A stretch of DNA of 64,000 nucleotides, from the NCBI GenBank assembly GCA_021292105.1, contig CM037869.1:32958835-33022834 (forward strand), given 5' to 3'. This stretch comes from Anadara kagoshimensis. Its lineage: Eukaryota; Mollusca; Bivalvia; Arcoida; Arcidae. A program made the translations under genes and the position numbers. The notes below the pieces were generated by a model that had not been told where the DNA came from, ran no database searches, and was given only the letters and a program-made list of their open reading frames with translations. Of the stretch, positions 23,331 to 35,900 are shown one piece after another; positions within the stretch are counted from its first letter, which is position 1; every line of letters starts with the position of its first letter.

Positions 23331-23449
23331 TGCATTACGACCCAACTGCTAAATACTTTAGCTGTTCCTAAAATTAGTCACTGAACTTCTTCATGAGATG
23401 TGACATATCCTGTTTTGAGACCCCTGGACCTTTTTTAGGAACATCGCTT

Positions 23450-23640
23450 TCCCTAATGATAAACTTGGCACGTCGAGATCAATTTTTTCTTTAATGATAA
23501 ACTTGGCACGTCGAGATCAATTTTTTGCCATTGATTAGTTTTACGTTGCTTTTGAGATTGTGATTTGAAAATTGATAGGTATATTTTAGGTTACTTGCTA
23601 TACCACATCACACGTCAAACATTGGTATAATGATAATAGT
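23450..23640 (+). repeat. Short duplication plus Penelope-like tail end
   Basis: TTGGCACGTCGAGATCAATT occurs twice (~23466 and ~23506), and its reverse complement lies at ~9738. This is followed by a tail end (TTTTGAGATTGTGATTTGAA, TTGATAGGTATATT). Confidence 0.5.
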
Positions 23641-23644
23641 GGTC

Positions 23645-25600
23645 TTTTTAGCTCACCTGGCCTAAAGGCCATGTGAGCTTTTGCCATCACTCGGCGTCCG
23701 TCGTCCGTCAGTCAGTCCGTCTGTCAGTCCGTCTGTAAACTTTTCACATTTTGGCTATCTCCTCTGAAACCCCTGAACCAATTTTAACCAAACTTTACAG
23801 GAATGATGTATGGAAGGTCCTTTACTTAGATTGCCGAAATTTTTTTGATCCGCCAAAAAACATGGCTGCCAGCACAGAAGATAGTTTAACATTGGGCCCT
23901 ATGGGAAAACGCACATTTTCGCTATCTCCTCTGAAACGGCTGAAGCGAATTCAATTAAACTTTACAGGAATGATGTATGGAAGGTCTTTTGCAAAGATTG
24001 CCGAAATTTTTCTGATCCGCCTAAAAACATGGCTGCCAGCAGGGAACATAGTTTAACATTGGACCCTATGGGAAAAACACATTTTGGCTATCTCCTCTGA
24101 AACTACTAAAGCAAACTTAACCAAACTTTAGAGGAATGATGTATTGGAGGTCCTTCACAAAGATTGCCGAAATTTTTCTGATCCGCCTAAAAACATGGCC
24201 GCCAGTGCAGAAGATAGTTTAACATTGGACCCTATGGGAAAAACAAATTTTTGGTTATCTCCTCAGAAATGACTGAAGCGAATTTAACCAAACTTTACAG
24301 AAATGATGTATAGAAGGTCCTTTACTTAGATTGCCAAAATTTTTCTGATCCGCCAAAAAACATGGCCGCCAGTGCAGAAGATAGTTTAACATTGGACCCT
24401 ATGGGGAAAGCATATATATGCTATCTCCTCTGAAGCTAGTGAAGCAAATTGAACCAAACTTTACAGAAATGGTATATAGAAGGTCCTTTACATAGATTGC
24501 CAAAATTTTTCTGATTGGCCAAAAAAAATGGCTGCCAAGGCAAAAGATAGTTTAACATTGGACCCTATGGGAAAAATGCATTTTGACTATGTCATCAGAA
24601 ATGACTAAAGCAAATTTAACAAAACTTCACAGAAATGATGTATAGAAGGTCCTTTACTTAGATTGCCAAATTTTTTCTGATACGCCGAAAAACATGGCTG
24701 CCAGTGCAGAAGATAGTTTAACATTGGACCCTATGGAAAAATGCATTTTGACTATGTCATCAGAAATGACTAAAGCAAATTTAACAAAACTTCACAGAAA
24801 TGATGTATAGAAGGTCCTTTACTTAGATTGCCAAATTTTTTCTGATACGCCGAAAAACATGGCTGCCAGTGCAGAAGATAGTTTAACATTGGACCCTATG
24901 GGAAAAATGCATTTTGACTATGTCATCAGAAATGACTAAAGCAAATTTAACAAAACTTCACAGAAATGATGTATAGAAGGTCCTTTACTTAGATTGCCAA
25001 ATTTTTTCTGATACGCCGAAAAACATGGCTGCCAGTGCAGAAGATAGTTTAACATTGGACCCTATGGGAAAAATGCATTTTGACTATGTCATCAGAAATG
25101 ACTAAAGCAAATTTAACAAAACTTCACAGAAATGATGTATAGAAGGTCCTTTACTTAGATTGCCAAAATGGACCCTATGGGAAAAATGCATTTTGACTAT
25201 GTCATCAGAAATGACTAAAGCAAATTTAACAAAACTTCACAGAAATGATGTATAGAAGGTCCTTTACTTAGATTGCCAAATTTTTTCTGATACGCCGAAA
25301 AACATGGCTGCCAGTGCAGAAGATAGTTTAACATTGGACCCTATGGGAAAAACGCATTTTTGACTATGTCCTCAGAAATGACTGAAGCAAATTAAATTAA
25401 ACTTTACAGGAATGATGTATAGAAGGTCCTTTACATAGATTGCCAACATTTTTCTGATTGGCCATAAAACATGGCTGCCAACGGAGAACATTGTTTCACA
25501 TTGGACCCCATTGGAAAAGCATATATACAAATTTGCTTTAAAAGCATTTTAGTCAGGTGAGCGATACAGGCTCAGCCACACTGAGCCTCTGGTTTTAATT
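23645..25600 (+). repeat. Element with ~165 bp tandem repeats, about eleven units
   Basis: Opens TTTTTAGCTCACCTGGCCTA with AAGGCCATGTGAGC and a GTCCGTC-rich stretch, and closes AGGTGAGCGATACAGGCTCA with CACTGAGCCTCTGG. Between them a ~165 bp unit repeats about eleven times; landmarks are TTGGACCCTATGGGAAAA, AGAAATGATGTATAGAAGGT and AACATGGCTGCCAGTGCAGA. The units at ~24590-25330 are almost identical, one of them shortened near 25165. Architecture resembles the pearl-type or Helitron-like non-autonomous elements described in bivalves (inference). The 101-codon frame at 23751-24056 is only repeat sequence. Confidence 0.8.
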
Positions 25601-25639
25601 ATCGCGAGAAGTTTTGTTTTGATATTACCAAATCCATTG

Positions 25640-26400
25640 AAATAGTAATGGAAAACCATAATCGTTCATAATCAACCACGATAATTCAAATCTCAATTCC
25701 AAAAGCAAAATAAAAACATTGAAACTGTTTTTTTCCAAAAGGGACGTGACGCCGGATGCTACGGAAGGTTACCTACCATATGTCTATCTAGCTACACCAG
25801 CCACGTGCGAGTTCATAATTAAAGATGAAAGGAACATAGGACTATGGCACGTCAAATTTATCAACAAAAAATAACAATCGATGTCCAAATCACAAATGTT
25901 GAAAACTGGAAAATTAAGTTAAACACGTGAACTTCTATCAGGTTGGGTGCTCCATAAGGGTAACCACCTCCCATTTAACTAGCAACACATGACACGTGTG
26001 AAAATGAAAGCAACATGAAACTATTGCACGCCAAATAAATCGAGGGCAATTTAGTATACAGGGGTATTATCAACATTTTGTAATGGTGGCAATGAAACTT
26101 TAAAAGCCTTCTAAAGCCATATAAAGACTCCATAAGTAGGCAAATTAAGGAATATTGCTGAATAGAAACTATCACGTTTGTCATACAACTTACGTAGCCT
26201 TTCGTTGGCGCCATAATTGAAGTACTAAATAAATGTGAAATGAAGCTAATTTGTAGAAACAGTCGTATCTTTTATTTCAAGTATATCGCATCCACTTAGG
26301 CTCCAAATTAAAAAAAATATCTAGAAATATATATCTATCTGTCTGTGTGTGGAGTTGAATAAGTTCCCCTAGTGGAATCAGGCTTTACCATAGCATATTA
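25640..26400 (-). mobile_element. Penelope-like tail and RT debris inside arm 2
   Basis: Reverse complement of the 8060-8640 region of arm 1. The tail (ACGTGAACTTCTATCAGGTT, GGGTGCTCC) has no palindromic insertion here. The RT remnant (reverse complement of IYPSEIEIKDTT-like sequence) is at ~26190-26300. Confidence 0.6.
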
Positions 26401-26581
26401 ACAAATACACAATAAGCAGGACAAGCAGGTATATTGCTGCATAGAAGATGAAATGGCGGAGTAATAATACGATAGATGACATTCACATATCTTTATTTCA
26501 GTTATAAGAAATTACAATCAATTTAATTATTTTTTGCAGAACTTGTTAAACAGTATCAAATAACTCGGCTCGGGACTCAAT

Positions 26582-29500
26582 CTATTCGCAGAAGTATCCT
26601 CCCAGTTTCGGAGTAGAACCACTTGGACACTGTTTGCACTTTTGGTTATTACTTAAGCGATCGTAGTACTGATGCAACATTCCACAACATACAGCTGAAC
26701 GTTTCCAGTGTGATGACTCTGTATCATGGCGTTTTAAATTTAATTGGGGTTGATCTTTATGTATTGCTAGTATTGGATCTACTATACACAGATTAACGGA
26801 AGCCATTAAGAAAAAGTTAGTTTTCGGTTTTGGTTCTTGCACAGGTCCAACAAACGATAATTTAATACCGAACTTGGAATAAATAGATGGATATGCAGCA
26901 CGATTTTGCACATTTCCTTCAGACAAAACATATTGAAGGTAACTTACGGCATGAATGGAATTCGTACGGTGTAGTAGGCAGTTGTAGTAAACTGCAGTTC
27001 TCACCACCTTGCCTGTACCGAAAGTTATACTGGTATATAGCAGCAACACTGAAATCGTAAACCTTTCCACCAGGACTGATCACATTACTTGACAAATACC
27101 TTGTTGATGATTTGACATCGACGGATAAACTGCTGTTATTAGGTATAAATAACTCAAGTTTCTGTAAAACTATCATCTTGTCTTTTTCGTCATCATTTAT
27201 CCAGTTATTTTCAGTCAGCCATGATTTACTGGGTATTTGAAAAACTATTTCATCGCCTTTATATAAACTGGTTAAATCGATAGTTCCGTGTGGTATCTTT
27301 GAAGTAAGAGACCGGTGTTGGGCAGGAACATAAACATATCGCTTAATATTGTCACTTTCACACATATCTTTGTCAAACCGTGAAGAGACGAGAACGTTAC
27401 TGTTTAAGACTGCTTGTGGATTATCAATAGCACGTTTACAATATTCAGGCATAACACCCCCGTTTTTGTATTCTAATAAAGTGCACGCGTCCTGAATAAG
27501 AAACAATATATTGACCTCTGAATTCACAATGATTTCCAGTGTAGCCATTTTAAAATTAACTAATGTGTTTTCAAAATCGCCTGTAGCTATTCGTTCAGGT
27601 ATGTTTTTTATCATTTCAGCACTATTTCGCGCAATTGTAGCTCTTACAGCACATGCCAGGGCACGGAATAGAGAATCTTGTTTATCATACATATCTCTGT
27701 AGAGGCCCATTAAGTTTTGGACATCAAGCTTTGTGGCTAAACATTTACCTTTTGACGCTAGTATCCCTTGTGCTACGGCTGATACGAGCGACGATCCAGC
27801 GTAAATAATTTCACATAACCCGCCAATAATTTCGGTAAGTATAGATTCATATTCGTTTATTGTAGAGAGTTCAAATGCAGGTCGATACGAGTCGTATTCT
27901 TTTAGGAAAGCATGCTCATGTTTCTTAAGATTTTTTTCATTTAAGTTTCCTTTCATTCCTATCGTAACTAATGCTTTAATGTTAGGGAATTTATTTGTCA
28001 TTATATTTACTTTCGTTTGCAGGTTGCTGCCAATTTTTTTTAAGTCGAGAAAAGTAGGTTGATATGACATCTATTTTAAGTTTATTAACGACAGATTTCG
28101 TCAATGCTGCTTGTCGATCTCGCACCTCTAAAAGGGCGCCAGATATGTCAAAGATTGTAAAGGGATTTACAAATGCCGCACACGCAACAGCAACCTTTGC
28201 TATTTGCCCGGCAATTTCAGCATATTTTGAAATCGTTGCTTGTTTTAATATAGTTGATAGTTTTGATGTGATTATTGGTGCGATACTTTGTTGTTTCGTG
28301 TTCAATTCATTGAAAATACTGTGAACCAATTCTATATCGGAGCGGTACTTTCTATTATCAAACTCTGCCAGAGAAATAAAATATGTTCCTAGTTTTGATT
28401 GGAAAGATTGTATATTTTTCTTTAAATCTATTAGCTCTTTTGTAAGTGAGTATTTTAATACATTCAACTGATTTGATAGTGAACGAAACTGACTTTGTTC
28501 CAAGAGTTTAAGCATGTCGAGTTGCACCTGTAATTGACCGAAAACGGTAGGCTTCACTTTCTGTTTTACAAAAGTTTCAAACAATAGCCTAATGGTATTT
28601 AACCGACAAAATAGTTTATTAGACATACCTGGCATTAGACACCTATCATATGGACACGTTATTAAGATATCACTTACGTGATTTAATGTATCGTGATCTT
28701 TAATATCGAAGAAAGTTGAAAGCGAGTGAATCAAATCAATGTAATGTATGTTCTCTTGTGGAACAAATGACCAGGCAAAGGTGGAATTGATTCTTGAGAA
28801 ATCAATGTTTTTACTACTTGGATAAGAAAATTGGCAGTATTCGACTGTGTATATATAAGTGATTTCGCTCCAAACTGTCACAAATAGTTGTTTAAGTCTG
28901 GGATTGTAGTGTACCAAGCCGTTTTCGGGAAAATGTTCAGCAATCCGTACTTTGTAAGACATTGTATTTTCAGTGTTTTCAGTATCAATAGCTTTAACAA
29001 TAGTCAATGTATCATTTATTACCGACATGAAATATAGTTTGTTGAAAACGACTATTGCATAGTTATCAACATCAATTGAGTCAACGTGTATCCTCTTATT
29101 TGGCAAGAGATCAACGATGGATATTCGTTCAAGAATCCAATTATTGTCACCTTGATAAAGAATCCATATACCATTTTCGTCAACCATAATGTAGATATCA
29201 CCAGGTCGCGTTTTAGCCTTTGAATGGTACAACACTCTTCTCACTGTCTTTTTACTTTTTATATTAAAACTAGCAATGACGGGTTTCTTGTCCTTCGAAA
29301 AGACTTGACATAGGACAGAACCATGAACTATTCGCATTGTAGACAATCTACAAAGGTCCTTCGTAGCACAACCCCTAACTCTTTTTCGACCGCCCACGTT
29401 TTTATACCAAGATACAGATGTATAGTCATTGGATATTTGCATTGTTTTATAATGATATGCGTCTGTTGAAATAATGGCCTCTTCAAGCAGCAGCGATCCG

Positions 29501-29594
29501 TGGGATTGCCGTATCGTTGACTTTCTACTAAGGCCAGTCAGGGCTTTCGTCGCTCCTGTTCCGCAAATTAAAAAAAGTTAACAATGATAAACAT
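26582..29594 (-). pseudogene. Secreted olfactomedin-like, helical, Cys-rich protein, copy 2 (three frame breaks)
   Basis: Same protein as 4835-7847, about 90-95% identical by eye. The start at 29594 reads MFIIVNFF, a better signal peptide start than in copy 1, but the frame breaks in a run of seven T (29572-29579; copy 1 has eight), so the main frame opens only at 29442. A second break is an eight-A run at 28034-28041 (copy 1 has seven). A third is a two-base deletion near 26932, just before the Cys-rich C-terminal part. At the site of copy 1's break (INEYE / ILTEII) this copy is continuous. The C-terminus ends NNQKCKQCPSGSTPKLGGYF plus CE. Substitutions are spread along the protein without an obvious bias. 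Function unknown; see copy 1 for domains. Confidence 0.7.
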
Positions 29595-29984
29595 AAATAA
29601 AAATACCTTAAAACATACTAATTATTTTTTATCATAATACTTTATGGTTAAATTCCCCGAAACAACTTTTGTAAATGCTTTATAATCCTTCTAGTAGCTA
29701 ATAGCTAAACATCGTGTTTCTTATACTTTATTGTGTAAAATGTATAATTAAAAATTGATTTTCTTTTTATTCGGGACATGACACAGACATCGATGCTTGA
29801 TGTCCCGGTATAAAAAGAAAGTGAATATAAAGTTTCCGAAAAACATATTTCGACTGATTTCATTCGCCAATCGGATTGTGCATTTCATCGTTTGTACGTT
29901 TCCTGTGAAACGAATATTAACGAAGAAATTCCTAAATGCCTTTGCAAACTTGCCTAAAAATGCCTACTCGCTTACTGTATCAGA

Positions 29985-30085
29985 GTTACATAAGCGGTAG
30001 AAAACAATGGTGTACAGTTTGTGCTCTCTTTAATATCAATCTCACTAGGATAGATAGCATTCACATTATCTCCAATAATGATGCA
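29985..30085 (-). mobile_element. Degenerate Penelope-like RT fragment
   Basis: Minus-strand translation reads GDNVNAIYPSEIDIKEST, matching GDYVNVIYPSELEIKDTT of the RT at ~9100. It lies between the outer end of arm 2 and the hAT relic. Confidence 0.5.
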
Positions 30086-30134
30086 AAAATGATTAGTGCA
30101 TTTGTAATTGGAATTATATTGATAACTCCTCCCC

Positions 30135-31640
30135 TACTTTTAACATTCAACTTGTTTATTAACAGAGAAGCCTCGTTCAACCGTGGCTTGGCCATGAGAT
30201 AAAATCAGTAGCATCTTTACATCACTGAATAACTTCTTGTAAATGTCATCAGGCATTTGAGTAGTAAAGAATTCATCTAAACTGTCTTCATTCTTGTTGA
30301 ATGCGAGAAATTTGTCGGATTCAATAACACTAATTTTGCCAATAAATTGATTAAAATGTTCTACTTTAATGTCACAATTATCTCCTACTTTCCCTGCTGA
30401 TTTAAGCAGTTAATGTAGTCTCTTTGATTTGCATAATTTTCAGTTTGAGGTCATTTCTTTACGATTTAAACTAGATAAGTTTCTCATAGCAGAATAAGCA
30501 ATGGGACACTTGAACAATATGTTTTGTTAATTCAACAAAAAATTGTCTACACTGAATTCTAAATTCATGACAACTTTTTCACTTACACCAGTTACAGTTA
30601 TCCTTATCATTAATGTCAATCTTAGCCAACGCACGAATCTAGAACTGACTCCTGAAAAACCTTTTCGCAACAGTGACTTAAGTAGTAATGAAATCTCCTC
30701 GGTCATAAGTGGCAAGACTGGTTTATCTGTTTGGTAAAATTCTGCTGGCAATCATTTTGAAAAACTCTATTTTGGTTAGAGCCGTTTTGTTTTTGGCAAT
30801 TTTTTTAACACTTTAAATGAATTATTTCCAGGCAAAGGCACATTTTTCTTTTCAGCTGCACTCAGATACAGATCTGGCCAAATTTCAAGTATACGATTAC
30901 AAGCTGGTACATTTAACAGTAGTTCCAAAACTTCAATGGGAGTTTGTAGTCGCAGACAAAGTAGAGAAATCTAATCTCCCCTTCTAGCAGGAGAATATTT
31001 AAACATGATATAAGCTTGAAAGCAAAGAACTATGTTGTCATTCTGCTGCAACTGCACCAGTCCTAAAACGGTTATGTATCACATGCAATCCACATGAACA
31101 AATAAACAAATGTTTAAACGACAAGTCATATGGTCATCTTTCAGTTTTTGAGATATTAATTTTAAAAAAAACTTCCCATTCACGTTTGGGCCATCCATGC
31201 TAATTTGTGTAATAATAATCATGTTCAAAATACTATCAACGACTGTGAAATGAGTAACCATGTCATTTGCTGATGCATGCTCCATAAATTCAGACTCAAA
31301 AATATCTTGTTTAAAAAGTTTTTACATGATTGTCAAATGATTGTCACTATTATCCCAAGACCTTAAATGAACATTTATTTGTTTTGTCCGAGAGTTTAAT
31401 TACTCAACAAATAAAACTTTAAAATTTCCTGAAGCCTGTTTTACAAGGTTATTCTTGAAGTATTCTGCTATTTCAAAGATGGCTGAAATTTTAGATGCAA
31501 TACCACTATCAGGGAACATGTTCACAAATAATTTAGAAATCATTTCATTAGACTTAACCCTTTCTTGACCAATCGTGCGAAAACGCCCGATTTGACGTTT
31601 TTTACACACGTCCCATCTTTCAATCGATGATTTCGAAACC
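30135..31640 (-). pseudogene. hAT-like transposase relic, second type
   Basis: Minus-strand landmarks in order: MISKLFVNMFPDSGIASKIS, FGIAEYFKNNLVKQASGNF (partly broken), MEHASANDMVTHF, QISMDGPNVNGKFF, then AEFYQTDKPVLPLMTEEISL, LLKSLLRKF, DSLDEFFTTQMPDDIYKKLF and the C-terminal LILSHGQATVERGFSVNKQV. SHGQAxVERGFSVN is the hAT dimerisation signature in a transposase family common in invertebrates. Many stops and frame changes. It differs in sequence type from the hAT relic at 18418-20215. Confidence 0.75.
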
Positions 31641-31644
31641 AAAA

Positions 31645-32300
31645 TAAGCATGGATTTTAATAAATTTGGTATCACTGGAAAGAAAAAATTCTCATGTTTC
31701 TCACTAATGTAAAATTATTGAAATGTGACCGTACAATAAAAAATTCCGATGGATATTCTATTAAAAACATGTTCAAGAAAAAAGGCGTTTTGCCGTATCC
31801 ACGGGCGATTTGATTTTCGTTGAATACACCGGGATATCCCAGTAACGAAAAAACATTTAAAAATTTCCAACTAGATATCATAAGTACATTATTCAATGTT
31901 TCTTCTGGTATAAAAATAGTTTTAAAAATAAAAAATAAGCAGTGTAATTTCTAGCTTACATTTTAGGTTCTTACTTTTTTGAGTAAAAAAAAATGCTTGA
32001 AATGACTTTATTTTAGAAATTGTGAGATAAAATAATGATGCATTTTTTGAAATAATTTAAACTTATATGGTGTAAAACTATAGAATTTTTTCTCTAAAAT
32101 GTTTTTTACATTTCGGAAAAATATCTTAAAAGAAAAACGGTCGAATCAAACTTGGGATATAAACATGAAAAATGGCGAGAAAATTACGTAAGCGTCATCA
32201 GCAGTATAGGCCTAAATATGACATAGTTTATATAAAGCGTTTCCTACTACGTCCGTAACATATTTATACGATTAGGGGTCAAATATTAGACCGTTGGTAT
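31645..32300. other. Non-coding AT-rich flank of the OTU transposon
   Basis: No gene. TATACGATTAGGGGTCAA at ~32266 resembles TATACGATTAAAGGGTTG just beyond the right end of the neighbouring transposon (37587), which may reflect the original target region. Confidence 0.4.
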
Positions 32301-32301
32301 G

Positions 32302-32335
32302 TATATGGGTCATTATCAAAAATTGGCATTTTTTC
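32302..32335 (+). repeat. Left terminal inverted repeat of the OTU transposon
   Basis: TATATGGGTCATTATCAAAA then ATTGGCATTTTTT. Pairs with 37557-37590. Confidence 0.8.
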
Positions 32336-32493
32336 ACACATGAGAAAATGAAAAATAAAACACATATTAAGTCTGAAGTTTTTATTGAAAATGAAAAATG
32401 AATACTTTCTAGAAAGTAATTTAACAAATGAATAAGAAATTTTGATGTGGTTATAAAAATATGACGAAAAACTTATTGACGTCATGAAAAAAT

Positions 32494-32892
32494 ATCATTC
32501 CTGTTACCAATCAAACATCTTGTTTTTCAGAATACAATTAAATGGTTTGAAAGAAAGTAGATGTTTGATTTTATTGCAAATGGAATACATAATGTAACTA
32601 AACTTGAAATGCGGGAAGGAATTTAACATACTGTAAAAAATATTTCGAAAACAGTCTTTCAGACCGAATTTGTATTTTCATATCCGTTTATTTAACACAG
32701 AGAAATAGTTCATCATTTTAATTTTACTTGTGATTAACATGACATAAGTGGTTAACTGTGAGTAAATATTGAACATAAACTTTTTTGTTTGAAAAACTTA
32801 TAAATGAAAATGTGATCGGTATCAGGAATGACATGGTGGTAACAGTAATGACATGGTGGTAACAGTAATGACAACTTGGTAACAGTAATGAC
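32494..32892 (+). promoter_or_regulatory. Left subterminal motif array
   Basis: TCATTCCTGTTACC at 32495-32508, then three head-to-tail copies of GGTAACAGTAATGAC at 32838-32852, 32858-32872 and 32878-32892 (20 bp period), preceded by a partial copy at 32824. Position just inside the end, outside the gene, and repetition on the opposite side fit transposase-binding sites. That role is inferred. Confidence 0.7.
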
Positions 32893-32931
32893 GTTGATGT
32901 ACAAAAAGTAAGTAATTTTCAATACAATGTG

Positions 32932-35900
32932 CTAATTTTCACCATAAATGATTTTAAAATGGGTTTTGCCCACTTTCTGTATGCCATACACATATCTTTC
33001 AACATTTTCTAATAAATACCAGCAAATATCAGGCACTCTTGGCCAATAATAAAGATCTGCTTTGCCTTTCACTGGCATCATGCATGTCACCCGTATCTCT
33101 CTTTCATTTGCTTCTACTATTTTCCCTGGATATATCCTGTTGTCATACCTGACAATTACATACATACCTACAGTTTGTTCACCTACCTGAAGTTTATTTT
33201 CTGTATTGGTTACTTCTGGGTCTACCGTCATACTTACATTTTCTACTGTACAATCGTCCGATTGTTTCTTATTGCTGTCAGGAGGAAGTAGTACAACAAA
33301 GTGATTTGGGACCCAATGAGTTGTTGTCATATCATCCCTCGTGGTACTCCACATGATAAAATATGTGTTTGTTGTTTCTTTAGTATCTGTCAAAATTCGT
33401 CTATGTAACTGTTTTCTCACATTTGGATTTCCTAATTTTGGATACACGGAGTATATGTTTGATTGGAGAACATTAGCTAATGCAAATATTTGCCAAATGC
33501 CCATATACACACCTTTTTTGCAAATACTTAGAACTTCCTTTTCAAAAACATTTTCAATATTTTTTTCAGACATATGCTCCATTTCATAATACTCTGAAAA
33601 CATAGCATATTCAGCTGGTAATTTCTGGGCTTCTGTATCGGTAATATCTACTCCTTTTCTCAGATAAGTATAGTCTAAATATTTGCTCTTGCTTATTATA
33701 AGTTCCCTAATGATTCTTGCTCTTATTTCTACCTCTTTCATTTCATTTCCAAATGCACAAATGCTTCCACAATGTGCTAAGCAATCTCCATCTGGTTTTA
33801 CTTTAACAGGGAACAGAACTTTATTTTCAGGGATATCATCAGGACATGAGTCAAGTGCTACTAAATCTACAGTAAACCTGTTATCGACAATACTCAAAGA
33901 TGTTTGATATGAAATATCATATGGAAGGTCAACATAGGTATTCAAACATTTGGCTCTCAAATCTGCATAATCATTGCTTGAGTGAAATTCAATAAGCATA
34001 CTCTTAAAAAAGTTCTCCCTGTCCTTTTCATTTTTTTCTTTAATATCATTTTGTGAACTGTTGCTTGTTTGGTTTTCAGAATTGTAAATCTGTGAAATAT
34101 TCCCTGGCATATCAGTTGCATCATTGCTGGAGATTTTACTACTTTGTTTCATATCAACATTACTACTTTTAGCAGCATTGTTAGGTTCACCTTTTGTCAA
34201 TTTTTTAGCTTTGAGCTTTTTACACTTAACAACAGTATCAAAATTAAAATATTTTTTCTCAATACACTTGCATGTGAATGGATTCATACATCTACAACTA
34301 ACATCAGAATAAGATATTTGATATAATCTACATGTGCAAATCTGATGAAGTGACATAGTGTTTGGGACAGTGGCTATGTCCTTATGTGCTAGTCTTGTAA
34401 GTGCTGATTCAATCTTTGAACCATCTACATAATAAATGTTTGTTGAGAGTTTCTCTTGCTTCAGTGTACTGTACAAACTCTCTGCATTTGATATGTCACA
34501 ACTCTCTCTGACAAGTCGGTCAGCTGTTCGTTTTATTACACCCCCTATGCCATCTGGGACCCCCTTCCCATGCCCTGCTTCTAAAAAATTCCATGTGGCC
34601 TTGTCTATGCCACGTGTAGCTAAAATTGTTGAAAAAAGATAAAAATTTCCCTTCTGCCTATACTGAGTGGTAGGTCCATCACTGAAAAAATGAATAGTAT
34701 TGACAGCAGGGAACCTACCTTGTATTTCATCTAGAACTGGAGCTAAGTGTTCCCAAATAGCAGATGGACCATGATTTGTAGAATTACTAATGGAACAGAA
34801 ACTCTGTTTTATGTTACCAACATAATAAATACCTGTATGTAGACTACATTGCCTAGCCGAAGCACCAAAATGCATACTTTGCACTTCTGAATGCATCTTG
34901 CAAACATAATTCTGGCTAAAATCAACATGTATAAGACATTCATTCCCACTTAATTTGTTTACTAATTCTCTGAAATAAGAGTACTGATTTCGAATATTGA
35001 ATAAATGTTTTTTGTACCTTATCAGCTGTTTGTCTACTTCCTTCATGAGATCAAACAGTGTACCACTCTCTTTCTTCTTGACAGTAACACTAACTACAAT
35101 CTCTTTTGTTTCACCACCCTTTGCCACCATTCGTTTTTCTTTAACATTCTTCCACTGTTCCCAGCATACCTCTTTCTCTCTGATACAGTCATTTGTCTTT
35201 ACAACTGATTCAAAAGTATTATTCTTACATTTGTTACATTTACTGTACATGCATTTTAGACTGTTAATGTCACAAACATTTTGTTTTACAAAATCATCAG
35301 GTTTTAGAGATTCACAAACATAAATTTCACTCACCGATTTAAACAAAAGGTGAATATTTGCATGAACATGTTTGCCTGTCTGCTTCAGTTGGGTGTTTCA
35401 CCCAGAAGGGGCGGAGTCGACAAAATAATGTATAGCTCAATGTCTTTTCAGGATTTTCTGACAAATACTTAGCAAAAATATTTTGGACACTATCTAAAAG
35501 AACTCGTTTCTGTTTTTTTATTTTATGAAATGTCACTGTCTGCTTTTTTCCTGCAATGATACGACTAACATCATCTCTCAAATAAAATGCTCTCACACTG
35601 ACCCAAACGAACATTTTTGCAGTTTTTAACTGTCTGTTTTGCACCTTTGTGACATGACCAATTAAGCGTTTTCTTAGCATATCCTTTGAGTCTATATTTT
35701 TTTAAAAGTTCACCCATTAACAACTTAGAATACAGCTTATGCTTGGTTGAACCTTTTGATTCACAATATTTCTTTTTTAAATCTGCAATGAAAGAATAGT
35801 GAAATAATAGTGTTTTGTGTATTACTGACTTCCCAGATTTTAGAGTTACTTTGCATTGTTTTCTTGGAGAATTGGGTATTGAGATTTTACTTATATGTCT

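Larger units (their letters stand above)
25600..29835 (-). repeat. Arm 2 of the ~4.2 kb inverted duplication
   Basis: Reverse complement of 4640-8910. It contains gene copy 2, Penelope-like RT and tail debris at 25640-26400, and the same left flank beyond the gene start. An extra ~40 bp palindromic piece (GGGACATGACACAGACATCG ... GATGTCCCG) occurs at ~29774-29808. Confidence 0.85.

Noticed and set aside
23645..25600. Regular ~165 bp repeats considered as a CRISPR-like array
   Set aside because: Units are long, have no short repeat/spacer alternation, and the whole unit is repeated. No cas-like genes. It is satellite-type sequence in a eukaryotic element.
27511..28324. Plus-strand frames within arm 2
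   Set aside because: Antisense shadows of gene copy 2; the coding direction is fixed by the match to copy 1.
34997..35323. Plus-strand 108-codon frame as a gene
   Set aside because: Antisense to the Cys-rich part of the transposase, with the low-complexity Phe/Leu/Ser composition expected of a shadow.
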